DNA of 64,000 bases from an uncultured Oscillospiraceae bacterium (GTDB lineage: Bacteria > Bacillota > Clostridia > Oscillospirales > Acutalibacteraceae). The notes below the pieces were generated by a model. It did no database searches and was not told the DNA's origin. It saw only the letters and a list, made by a program, of their open reading frames with translations. The position numbers and the translations under genes were made by a program. Below, in pieces: positions 8,194 through 15,838 of this stretch; the stretch's first letter is position 1, and each line of letters opens with the position of its first letter. The DNA lies in contig CASEMN010000013.1 in the NCBI GenBank assembly GCA_949289045.1, forward strand, positions 1 through 64,000, written 5' to 3'.

Positions 8194-10131
8194 TTATTTC
8201 TTTGCGTTTTCTCTTGTGTAGTTAAGAAGTCCGCCGGCAAGGAGCATATCTTTCTGACGCTGTGAGAACTCATAGCAGAGCTTATACTCTTCGCCTGTGG
8301 TTGTATTTTTAAGAGTTACCTCTTCGCCCTTTTCGATTCTGCTGCGGATATCGGGAAGAACGAGCATATCACCCTGAGTGATCTTGTCGTAATCGCTCTC
8401 ATCTGCAAAGGTGAGTGGAATGATACCTGCGTTAATAAGGTTAGCGCAGTGAATACGTGCAAAGGACTTAGCGATAACAGCTTTGATTCCGAGATAGAGG
8501 GGAACAAGTGCAGCGTGCTCTCTTGAAGAACCCTGGCCATAGTTTGCGCCGCCGATGATAATTCCCTTGCCTTCCTTCTGGCATCTTTCGGAGAATTCGG
8601 GATCGCACTGAGCGAAGCAGAATTTAGAAAGATAGGGGATATTTGAACGGTAGGGGAGAATCTTTGCGCCTGCGGGCATAATGTGGTCGGTTGTGATGTT
8701 GTTGCCAACCTTGAGAATTGCGCTGGCGGAGATTTCCTCGCCCATAGCCTCGCTTACGGGGAAGGGCTTGATGTTGGGACCTCTGAGAACCTCAACACTG
8801 GGAGCCTCTTCGGGAGTAGCGGGAGGAATAACCATTGAATCGTTGATGATGAAGTGATCGGGCATTGTGATTACGGGAGCCACACCGAGAGTTCTGGGGT
8901 CGGTGAGAACGCCTGTAATAGCGGAAGCGGCAGCCACTTCGGGGCTTACAAGATAAATCTGAGCATCCGCTGTGCCGGAACGTCCTTCAAAGTTTCTGTT
9001 GAATGTTCTCAGTGAAACGCCTGCTGAGTTAGGTGACTGACCCATACCGATGCAGGGGCCGCATGCTGATTCAAGGATTCTTGCACCGGCAGCGATCATA
9101 TCGGAAAGTGCGCCGTTGAGGGCAAGCATATTGAGAACCTGCATTGAGCCGGGGGAGATTGCAAGGCTTACGTTGGGATGAACGGTCTTGCCTTTAAGAA
9201 TAGCGGCAACCTTCATCATATCGGAAAGAGAAGAGTTTGTGCAGGAGCCGATGCAGACCTGATTTACTTTTATCTGTCCGATTTCAGTAACGCTCTTTAC
9301 GTTGTCGGGGCTGTGGGGCATAGCAGCCATGGGAGCAAGGGCTGAAAGGTCAATTTCGATAACCTCATCATAAACTGCATCCTCGTCGGCTTTAAGCTCT
9401 GTCCAGTCCTCTTCACGTCCCTGAGCTTTAAGGAAAGCCTTTGTAACTTCATCAGAGGGGAATACGGAAGTTGTTGCGCCAAGCTCTGCACCCATGTTTG
9501 TGATGGTTGCACGCTCAGGAACAGAAAGAGTCTTGACTCCCTCTCCGCCGTATTCGATTATTTTGCCTACGCCGCCCTTAACAGACATGATTCTGAGAAC
9601 CTCAAGAATAACGTCCTTTGCGGCAACCCATGGGGAGAGTTTTCCGGTAAGGTTAACTCTTACCATTTTGGGCATTGTGATGTAATATGTGCCGCCGCCC
9701 ATTGCAACAGCAACGTCAAGTCCGCCTGCACCGATTGCAAGCATACCGATTCCGCCGCCTGTGGGGGTGTGGCTGTCTGAGCCGATAAGGGTCTTGCCGG
9801 GTTTACCGAAACGCTCAAGGTGAACCTGATGGCAGATTCCGTTGCCGGGACGTGAATAATAAATTCCGTGCTTTTTGGTAACGGTCTGGATGAATCTGTG
9901 GTCATCAGCGTTTTCAAAACCTGTCTGAAGTGTATTGTGGTCTATGTAAGCTACTGAAAGTTCAGTTTTGACTCTTTCAACGCCCATAGCTTCAAACTCA
10001 AGGTAAGCCATTGTTCCCGTAGCGTCCTGAGTGAGGGTCTGGTCAATTCTGATGCCCACTTCAGTTCCGGGAATCATCTCGCCGCTTACGAGGTGAGATT
10101 TAATTAATTTCTGCCCGATTGTGTAACCCAA
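8194..10131 (-). CDS. acn: Aconitate hydratase
   Basis: This 645-residue aconitase interconverts citrate and isocitrate using a 4Fe-4S cluster. The three cluster cysteines are visible in GSCTNSS and CGPCIGM. Substrate loops include GSDSHTPTGGG, and the C-terminal swivel domain has GGANYGQGSSREHAA. The length fits the shorter aconitase group rather than the 850-900 residue AcnA/AcnB. The start is TTG, 8 bases after AGGAGG. It is first in acn-icd-rex, with a clear promoter upstream overlapped by a Rex-box-like site. Confidence 0.95.
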   Translation of the reverse strand: MGYTIGQKLIKSHLVSGEMIPGTEVGIRIDQTLTQDATGTMAYLEFEAMGVERVKTELSVAYIDHNTLQTGFENADDHRFIQTVTKKHGIYYSRPGNGICHQVHLERFGKPGKTLIGSDSHTPTGGGIGMLAIGAGGLDVAVAMGGGTYYITMPKMVRVNLTGKLSPWVAAKDVILEVLRIMSVKGGVGKIIEYGGEGVKTLSVPERATITNMGAELGATTSVFPSDEVTKAFLKAQGREEDWTELKADEDAVYDEVIEIDLSALAPMAAMPHSPDNVKSVTEIGQIKVNQVCIGSCTNSSLSDMMKVAAILKGKTVHPNVSLAISPGSMQVLNMLALNGALSDMIAAGARILESACGPCIGMGQSPNSAGVSLRTFNRNFEGRSGTADAQIYLVSPEVAAASAITGVLTDPRTLGVAPVITMPDHFIINDSMVIPPATPEEAPSVEVLRGPNIKPFPVSEAMGEEISASAILKVGNNITTDHIMPAGAKILPYRSNIPYLSKFCFAQCDPEFSERCQKEGKGIIIGGANYGQGSSREHAALVPLYLGIKAVIAKSFARIHCANLINAGIIPLTFADESDYDKITQGDMLVLPDIRSRIEKGEEVTLKNTTTGEEYKLCYEFSQRQKDMLLAGGLLNYTRENAKK

Positions 10132-10148
10132 TTTTAAGTCCTCCTACT

Positions 10149-10166
10149 TTTTCAAAAAATTAACAA
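10149..10166. promoter_or_regulatory. Rex-box-like operator 1
   Basis: TTTTCAAAAAATTAACAA matches 12 of the 14 defined bases of the clostridial Rex consensus TTGTTAANNNNTTAACAA. It lies between the transcription start and the acn ribosome site. Confidence 0.55.
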
Positions 10167-10180
10167 AGTTATACAACGTA

Positions 10181-10209
10181 ATTTTAAACCGCAGGATTTA
10201 ATTTGTCAA
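10181..10209 (-). promoter_or_regulatory. acn-icd-rex promoter
   Basis: On the minus strand TTGACA (10204-10209) and TAAAAT (10181-10186) lie 17 bp apart. Confidence 0.8.
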
Positions 10210-10220
10210 GAAATTAACAC
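10203..10220. promoter_or_regulatory. Rex-box-like operator 2 over the -35 box
   Basis: TTGTCAAGAAATTAACAC matches 12 of 14 defined consensus positions and overlaps the -35 element. Binding there would block polymerase directly. Confidence 0.6.
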
Positions 10221-10523
10221 CTATTTTAATCATTATAAATAATAACAATTTATGAACTATTAAGGATCCTGATTTTTTGCTGATTTGGAAATTTTTTTAC
10301 AGGTTAAACTCAGGGAGTGAAGAGTATTTTAAGACGTGGAAGAGAAAAAACTTTGATGCAGGGAATATATTAGGATTTGTCCGCGGGGTGGGGCGGTCTG
10401 CTGGTTCTTACCCGCGCTTTGATAAACAAAGAAGTTTTGTCGCGGGCACTTATAGTTTGGTGCGCCGCATCTGAGTGTGCGTCTTATGTGCAGGTTCAGA
10501 CTGCGCCGCTGTTGATTATTTTG

Positions 10524-10625
10524 CTGGTTCTTACCCGTACTTTGATAAACGAGTAGGTTTCGCCGCTCGTGCCGCGGCGAGGCACTTTCTTTTGCCCATA
10601 GCGGCAAAAGAAAGCAAAAGCGCAT
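10524..10625 (-). repeat. Dispersed double-hairpin repeat, copy a
   Basis: Two hairpins: GCCGC/GCGGC (10562-10578) and CTTTCTTTTGCC/GGCAAAAGAAAG (10585-10614, perfect 12 bp, loop CATAGC). The flanks CTTACCCG-TTTGATAAAC and CAAAAGCGCAT are shared with copies b (11167-11285) and c (24054-24165), which run in the opposite direction. No believable coding sequence lies here. Confidence 0.75.
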
Positions 10626-10679
10626 TTCGCTTGCCAAAACAGAAAACTCTAATCAGCGCAAGGAAAGTTTGTTCGCACA

Positions 10680-10930
10680 TGCCCGCCGACGGCAGTCTGG
10701 AGGGTTTGGTTTTATCAACATCTAAGTGTAAACGTTTTGCTGTTGTCGAATCCTTTTTCTTTGCCGTCGGCTTGTTTCTGTAAGCGTCCACAAATTCACG
10801 TCGGCAGTTTAGAGGTTTTGTTTTATCACCGTCAACGTGTACACGTTTTACTACTTTCCATATCTTTTTCTTTGCCGACGCGTGCGACTGTCGTGAGGCA
10901 AGTTTGCTGTGGTTCTTTGGTTTTGTTTGC
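10680..10930 (+). repeat. Tandem ~88-bp repeat modules with inverted ends
   Basis: Two related modules follow each other. The first runs from CCGACGGCAG to CTTTGCCGTCGG, the second from CGTCGGCAG to TTTGCCGACG. Each is bounded by short inverted repeats, and both share GGTTT, GTTTTATCA and TTTTTCTTTGCCG. The whole block recurs inverted at 23757-24005. The intervals 10260-10523, 10626-10679 and 10931-11009 hold decayed pieces of the same repeats and no gene. Confidence 0.7.
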
Positions 10931-11009
10931 ACGCATTTAAAGTTTACTGTTACATAAACAAAACTAACTCCACGCTCACCCGGCAGAAATGAAAGTAAGC
11001 AGTTCATTA

Positions 11010-11066
11010 GCCTTGCGGCTTTTCGCATTACTGTAAGCTGTTCGGAGAGCGAGGGAACGGAAAAGC
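11010..11066 (+). repeat. 57-bp repeat, inverted copy at 30436-30492
   Basis: This segment matches the reverse complement of 30436-30492 at 55 of 57 positions. It contains GCCTTGCGGC and TTCGCATTACTG. It has no reading frame of note. Confidence 0.8.
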
Positions 11067-11166
11067 AAGGCTTTTCCGTAAATCGCCGGCACTGACCCTT
11101 GACGGCGATTTACCGAGACACCAGCTAAAGGTAAATAGACTATGGGCGAAAACCGTCAAGGCGCAT

Positions 11167-11285
11167 AAATGCGCTTTTGCCTACTTTTGTCGCTATGGAC
11201 AAAAGTAGGTGCTCCGTCGCAGCATGAGCGACAAAACTTGCTCGTTTATCAAAGCTGGGGTAAGAAGCAGAAAGTAGGCTCATCA
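11167..11285 (+). repeat. Dispersed double-hairpin repeat, copy b
   Basis: CCTACTTTTGTC/GACAAAAGTAGG (11180-11209) is a perfect 12-bp hairpin, and GTCGC/GCGAC (11216-11232) a 5-bp one. Bases 11167-11240 match 24054-24127 at 73 of 74 positions. Compared with copy a, both stems changed on both sides, so pairing is kept. Confidence 0.85.
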
Positions 11286-11299
11286 ACTTTTTCACTGTA

Positions 11300-11437
11300 A
11301 TTCCGCCGCAGGCACTTATAGTTGCCTTTTTGCCGTAAGTTAGTGTGCGGCTTGAAAGCGGACGTGTCCGCCGCAGGCACGTTTAGTTGCTGCTTATCGT
11401 CAGCCTGATGTGCAAATTGAATTCAAACTCAGTTTGC
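11300..11437 (+). repeat. Variable-palindrome repeat units
   Basis: Units of the form GTAAGTTAGTGTGCGG followed about 8 bases later by a short palindrome. Here the palindromes are GCGGAC-GT-GTCCGC (11358-11371) and TCAAAC-TCA-GTTTGC (11423-11437), with GCCGCAGGCAC after the first. The same units with different stems occur at 18.25, 23.5-23.7, 30.5 and 34.1 kb. Confidence 0.7.
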
Positions 11438-11450
11438 TGTCTGATTTTTG

Positions 11451-11479
11451 TTGACACAGGGTTTAAAGTGAGCTATAAT
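11451..11479 (+). promoter_or_regulatory. Consensus promoter of a structured RNA
   Basis: TTGACA (11451-11456) and TATAAT (11474-11479) with a 17-bp spacer. No open frame follows before 11880. Confidence 0.88.
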
Positions 11480-11485
11480 GAACCT

Positions 11486-11848
11486 ACATGGAAATATGAG
11501 GTTTTCAGAGTTTCCATGCAAATATTTTTGACCGCCCCGAAGGGGTTAAAGGCCATACGGACAGCCGGGTCAACTGCCGATTGGCAACGTTTGTTGCCTT
11601 ATTGATTGAGTTAGAAGCTCAAATTTTATAAGTTGGTTACTTTACAACCGGATGCTTTAATGCATACATCAACTTGTGAAACGGTCAATAAGAGTAGTAA
11701 AAGTGAGATATTTGCTATATAGACTCTGAAATCTGTAATTCCGATTTTTTGAATAAGCCCGGTGTCGAAGTGTCGATTTAAGGCGATTTTTGAAGTCAGG
11801 ATAAACGCAAGAAAGTATGCGATTAAAGCATATGTCTTGCGTTTTTTT
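11486..11848 (+). ncRNA. Structured non-coding RNA, class unidentified
   Basis: Transcription from the consensus promoter should start near 11486 and end at a terminator at 11805-11848, giving an RNA of up to about 360 nt with no coding frame. Visible pairings: CATGGAAA/TTTCCATG (11487-11494 with 11511-11518). The loop of that hairpin, TTTCAGAG (11503-11510), pairs with CTCTGAAA at 11724-11731, a long-range pseudoknot. TTGACCG/CGGTCAA (11528-11534 with 11682-11688) encloses local hairpins such as CCCC-GAA-GGGG and GGCAAC/GTTGCC. A T-tract near 11744 could be an earlier end. It does not show the hallmarks of tmRNA, RNase P or SRP RNA. The raiA motif of Firmicutes is a possibility by size and complexity only. 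It may also act as a leader of speD. Confidence 0.65.
11805..11848 (+). terminator. Terminator between the RNA and speD
   Basis: ACGCAAGA and TCTTGCGT enclose a second stem (GTATGC/GCATAT), followed by seven T residues. It lies 32 bases before the speD start. Confidence 0.88.
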
Positions 11849-11879
11849 GTTTTTAAAATAATTCCGGGAGCTGGGGAAA

Positions 11880-12656
11880 ATGGCAGAGAATGAGAAACTT
11901 AAACTTTATGGATTCAACAACCTTACAAAAGCGCTGAGCTTTAATATTTACGACGTGTGCTATGCAAAAACTGCCCGCGAGCAGAAGGACTATATTGCAT
12001 ATATCGACGAGCAGTATAACTCTGAGCGACTTACAAATATCCTTACAAATCTCACTGATATGATAGGAGCGCAGGTTCTCAATATTGCCCGTCAGGACTA
12101 TGATCCCCAGGGAGCTTCCGTAACAATCCTCATTGCGGAGGGTTCAATGGTTCCCGTGGGAGACACTCAGCTTGCCCATCTTGATAAAAGCCATGTGACT
12201 GTGCACACATACCCAGAGTATCATCCGGAAAACTGTCTTGCGACTTTCAGAGTTGATATAGATGTTGCCACCTGCGGAGAAATAACTCCGCTCTCCACAC
12301 TCGATTATCTTATAGGCTCCTTTGATTCGGATATAATAACAATGGATTACAGAGTCAGAGGCTTTACAAGGGATGTTGATGGTCAGAAGCTTTTCCTCGA
12401 CCATCCCGTAACCTCCATTCAGGATTATATTGACCCGGAGATTCTGGCGAAATATGATGCGGTGGATATAAATGTATATGAAGCGAACCTTTTCCATACA
12501 AAGATGATGGTAAAGGAAATAGATTTACAGAATTATCTTTTCAAAACCGACGTTTACGAGCTTCCGCCCAAAAAACGCCTTGAAATAATGAATAACCTGC
12601 GCCGTGAGATGATAGAAATTTTCAGCGGCTGCAACGTTTACGGAAGGAGGCCGTAA
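11880..12656 (+). CDS. speD: S-adenosylmethionine decarboxylase proenzyme
   Basis: 258 residues, E. coli-type long SpeD. The proenzyme cleaves itself between Lys103 and Ser104 in [13 protein letters not shown], turning the serine into the pyruvoyl cofactor. The product, decarboxylated AdoMet, is the aminopropyl donor for SpeE. The His-rich [11 protein letters not shown] and the CGEITPL segment fit the family. The ATG follows GGGAGCTGGGGAAA. It heads a tightly packed polyamine operon and is followed after one base by speA. Confidence 0.95.
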   Translation: MAENEKLKLYGFNNLTKALSFNIYDVCYAKTAREQKDYIAYIDEQYNSERLTNILTNLTDMIGAQVLNIARQDYDPQGASVTILIAEGSMVPVGDTQLAHLDKSHVTVHTYPEYHPENCLATFRVDIDVATCGEITPLSTLDYLIGSFDSDIITMDYRVRGFTRDVDGQKLFLDHPVTSIQDYIDPEILAKYDAVDINVYEANLFHTKMMVKEIDLQNYLFKTDVYELPPKKRLEIMNNLRREMIEIFSGCNVYGRRP

Positions 12657-12657
12657 A

Positions 12658-14112
12658 ATGGGCGAGCTTTCCCAGGCAAACGCGCCTATTTATGAGGCGC
12701 TGGAAAAATTCAAAAAGATGAGGGTAGTTCCCTTTGACGTGCCGGGACATAAAAGAGGCAGAGGAAATCCGGAACTGGCGGCTCTGTTAGGAGAGAAATG
12801 CGTCAATATGGACGTAAACTCCATGAAGCCCCTTGATAACCTCTGTCATCCAATATCCGTTATCCGCGACGCGGAAATTCTTGCCGCAGAGGCTTTCGGA
12901 GCGGCTCACGCTTTCCTTATGGTCGGAGGGACAACCTCTGCCGTACAGAGTATGGTGCTTTCCGTTGTCAAAAGCGGAGAGAAAATCATTCTCCCCCGAA
13001 ATGTTCACCGCAGCGTTATGGGGGCTATTGTTTTGTGCGGAGCGGTTCCCGTTTATGTAAATCCCGAATGTGACCCGAAACTGGGAATACCCCTTGGTAT
13101 GAGCGTTTCGGCGGTTGAAAGAGCCATTAAGGCAAACCCCGACGCAAAGGCGATACTTGTAAATAATCCCACCTATTACGGAATTTGCTCCGACCTTCGC
13201 TCAATTGTAAAAATAGCCCATGAGCACAATATGCTCTGCCTTGCAGATGAAGCTCACGGAACTCATTTTTATTTCGGAGAAAATCTGCCTGTTTCCGCAA
13301 TGGCTGCGGGAGCCGATATGGCGGCAGTTTCAATGCATAAATCAGGAGGAAGCCTCACTCAGAGTTCACTGCTTCTTGCAGGACCCGCCATGAGCGAAGG
13401 ACATATAAGACAGATTATAAACCTTACACAGACCACAAGCGGCTCCTATCTTCTTCTTTCGAGCCTTGATATTTCCAGAAGAAACCTTGCTTTGAGAGGA
13501 AAAGAGGCATTTGCAGGAGTGGTGAGCCTTGCGGAATATGCCCGCTCCGAAATTAACGATATAGGCGGCTACTACGCTTATTCAAAGGAGCTTATAAACG
13601 GCGACAGCATTTTTGATTTTGATACTACAAAGCTTTCAGTCCATACTCTCGATATCGGTCTTGCAGGTATTGAGGTATACGACCTTTTAAGAGACGAATA
13701 TGATATACAGATAGAGTTCGGCGATTTGGGCAATATTTTAGCCTATATTTCAATCGGAGACAGGCTCCGTGATATTGAGCGTCTTGTGGGAGCCCTTGCC
13801 GAGGTAAAGCGCCGTTTCGGAAAGAGCAAGGCAGGGCTTATGACTCAGGAATATATCGAGCCCGAGCTTGCAGTTTCCCCACAGGCTGCTTTTTATGCCG
13901 ATAAAGAATCACTTCCCATTGAAGAAACTGAGGGAAGAATTTGCAGTGAGTTTGTAATGTGCTATCCTCCGGGAATACCCATTCTGGCACCGGGGGAAAG
14001 GATAACAAGACGTATTCTTGACTATATTTCCTATGCCAAGGAAAAGGGCTGTTCCATGACAGGCCCCGAAGATGCGGCAATTGAGAGACTGAATGTTTTG
14101 AAAGGAGTTTAA
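12658..14112 (+). CDS. speA: Orn/Lys/Arg decarboxylase family, probable arginine decarboxylase
   Basis: 484-residue PLP enzyme of the aspartate aminotransferase fold, the SpeA type of Bacillus. The PLP lysine is Lys228 in SMHKSGG, DEAHGTHF holds the cofactor Asp, and DVPGHKRG opens the family N-terminus. Arginine decarboxylation to agmatine is the best reading because an agmatinase gene lies two genes downstream. Lysine or ornithine cannot be ruled out by sequence. AAGGAGG of its ribosome site lies in the end of speD, so translation is coupled. Confidence 0.88.
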   Translation: MGELSQANAPIYEALEKFKKMRVVPFDVPGHKRGRGNPELAALLGEKCVNMDVNSMKPLDNLCHPISVIRDAEILAAEAFGAAHAFLMVGGTTSAVQSMVLSVVKSGEKIILPRNVHRSVMGAIVLCGAVPVYVNPECDPKLGIPLGMSVSAVERAIKANPDAKAILVNNPTYYGICSDLRSIVKIAHEHNMLCLADEAHGTHFYFGENLPVSAMAAGADMAAVSMHKSGGSLTQSSLLLAGPAMSEGHIRQIINLTQTTSGSYLLLSSLDISRRNLALRGKEAFAGVVSLAEYARSEINDIGGYYAYSKELINGDSIFDFDTTKLSVHTLDIGLAGIEVYDLLRDEYDIQIEFGDLGNILAYISIGDRLRDIERLVGALAEVKRRFGKSKAGLMTQEYIEPELAVSPQAAFYADKESLPIEETEGRICSEFVMCYPPGIPILAPGERITRRILDYISYAKEKGCSMTGPEDAAIERLNVLKGV

Positions 14113-14117
14113 GGAGT

Positions 14118-14978
14118 ATGGATTTTTGGTTTTCCGAAGCGCAGACACCTAACGTAAAGCTTTCCATTAAGGTTGACAGACAGCTTTACAGCGGTAAAAG
14201 CGAATTTCAGCGCATTGATGTATTTGATTCTCCCGAGTTCGGACGTTTTCTCACCCTTGACGGATATATGATGCTCACTGAAAAGGATGAGTTTATCTAT
14301 CACGAGATGATAACCCATGTGCCTATGGCGGTTCATCCCAAAGTCCGTGACGTGCTTGTAATAGGAGCGGGCGACGGAGGAGTTGTAAGAGAGCTTGCAA
14401 GATATCCTGAAATAGAGCATATAGACCTTGTTGAAATAGATGAGCTCGTAGTGGAGGTATGCAAAAAATATCTGCCTCAGACAGCTTGTTGTTTTGACGA
14501 TCCGAGAGTGTCAATCCACTATGAGGACGGACTTAAATTTGTCCGCACCAAAGAGGATAAATACGACCTTATAATCGTCGATTCAACTGACCCATTCGGC
14601 CCTGGAGAGGGACTTTTCACAAGGGAGTTTTACGGTAACTGCTTTAAAGCTCTTCACGACGACGGAATAATGGTAAATCAGCACGAAAGCCCGTTCTATG
14701 ATGAAGATGCCGTTGCCTGTCAGAGAGCTCATAAGAGAATAGTTGAGTCATTCCCCATAAGCCGTGTTTATCAGGCGCATATTCCCACTTATCCCTCCGG
14801 ACACTGGCTTTTCGGCTTTGCTTCAAAGAAGTATCATCCCTTAAAGGATTTGCAGGAAGCCCGCTGGAATTTAAGAGGACTTTCCTGCCAGTACTATACA
14901 ACCACATTACACAAAGGCGCATTTTATTTACCCGCCTATGTAGAGGAGCTTTTAAAAGATGTTGAACAGAAATATTGA
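14118..14978 (+). CDS. speE: Polyamine aminopropyltransferase (spermidine synthase)
   Basis: 286 residues. The Rossmann methyltransferase-like fold carries VIGAGDGGVVRE (binding of decarboxylated AdoMet) and the catalytic DSTDPFGPGE gate region. It transfers an aminopropyl group from decarboxylated AdoMet to putrescine, or possibly to agmatine. YHEM and the C-terminal YYTTTLHKGAFYLP are typical. The ATG follows AAGGAGT. It overlaps the start of speB by 20 bases. Confidence 0.95.
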   Translation: MDFWFSEAQTPNVKLSIKVDRQLYSGKSEFQRIDVFDSPEFGRFLTLDGYMMLTEKDEFIYHEMITHVPMAVHPKVRDVLVIGAGDGGVVRELARYPEIEHIDLVEIDELVVEVCKKYLPQTACCFDDPRVSIHYEDGLKFVRTKEDKYDLIIVDSTDPFGPGEGLFTREFYGNCFKALHDDGIMVNQHESPFYDEDAVACQRAHKRIVESFPISRVYQAHIPTYPSGHWLFGFASKKYHPLKDLQEARWNLRGLSCQYYTTTLHKGAFYLPAYVEELLKDVEQKY

Positions 14979-15813
14979 GGTGTTTATGGGCTGCGAAAGC
15001 AACTTTGAAGAGGCGGAAACCGTCCTTTTCGGCGCACCCTTTGACTCCACCACCTCTTACCGTCCCGGTACAAGGTTCGGATGCAGCACAATCCGTCATG
15101 AGTCTTTCGGTATAGAAAGTTACAGTCCTTATCAGGATAAGGATTTATTTGACGGTAAGGTTATGGACAGCGGCGATATTGAGCTTCCCTTTGGATGCAC
15201 TGAGGATACCTTAAGTCAGATTGAGGAAAGAGCGGCGGATATTCTTGCAGCTGGTAAAAGACCCTTTATGCTTGGCGGAGAACATCTTGTCACTTTAGGA
15301 GCATTCAGAGCGGCGGCAAAGAAATATCCCGATATCTGCATTATCCACTTTGATGCCCATGCGGATTTAAGAGAAGATTATTTGGGAAATAAGCTTTCTC
15401 ATGCCTGTGTTTTAAGACGCTGCTGGGAGATAATAGGAGACGGACGTATTTTCCAGTTTGGTATACGTTCAGGGGACAGGGAAGAGTTTTCCTGGGGAAA
15501 GGATCACGTTAAAACCTGCCGTTTTAACTTTGATACACTCAACGAAACCCTTGATAAATTAGGGGACAGACCCGTTTACTTTACCGTAGATCTCGATGTC
15601 CTTGACCCCTCGGTATTCCCTGGAACGGGAACCCCTGAGCCCGGCGGAGTGAGCTTTGAGGAAATGAGAAAAAGCGCCGTTCTTGTGTGCGAAAAGGCAA
15701 ATGTAGTTGCCTGCGACGTAAACGAACTTAGTCCCCACTATGACCACAGCGGAATTTCCACTGCTGCGGCCTGTAAAACAGTAAGAGAGATGCTTCTTGC
15801 ATTTCAGAAATAA
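14959..15813 (+). CDS. speB: Agmatinase / ureohydrolase
   Basis: 284-residue ureohydrolase with the binuclear Mn2+ ligands in GGEHLVT, DAHADLR and DLDVLDPS. It should hydrolyse agmatine to putrescine and urea. Because it sits directly behind speE, it might instead act on N1-aminopropylagmatine, as in the Thermus route to spermidine. The start lies inside speE (20-base overlap), so the two are translationally coupled. Confidence 0.92.
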   Translation: MLNRNIEVFMGCESNFEEAETVLFGAPFDSTTSYRPGTRFGCSTIRHESFGIESYSPYQDKDLFDGKVMDSGDIELPFGCTEDTLSQIEERAADILAAGKRPFMLGGEHLVTLGAFRAAAKKYPDICIIHFDAHADLREDYLGNKLSHACVLRRCWEIIGDGRIFQFGIRSGDREEFSWGKDHVKTCRFNFDTLNETLDKLGDRPVYFTVDLDVLDPSVFPGTGTPEPGGVSFEEMRKSAVLVCEKANVVACDVNELSPHYDHSGISTAAACKTVREMLLAFQK

Positions 15814-15838
15814 AGTATAAAGAAAAGAGGAGATTAAA

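Noticed and set aside
10531..11028. Open frame of 165 codons on the minus strand in the repeat region
   Set aside because: It runs through the hairpin repeats and tandem modules, has no ribosome site, and its translation is a low-complexity, basic, hairpin-derived sequence. The same repeats in other places lack this frame.
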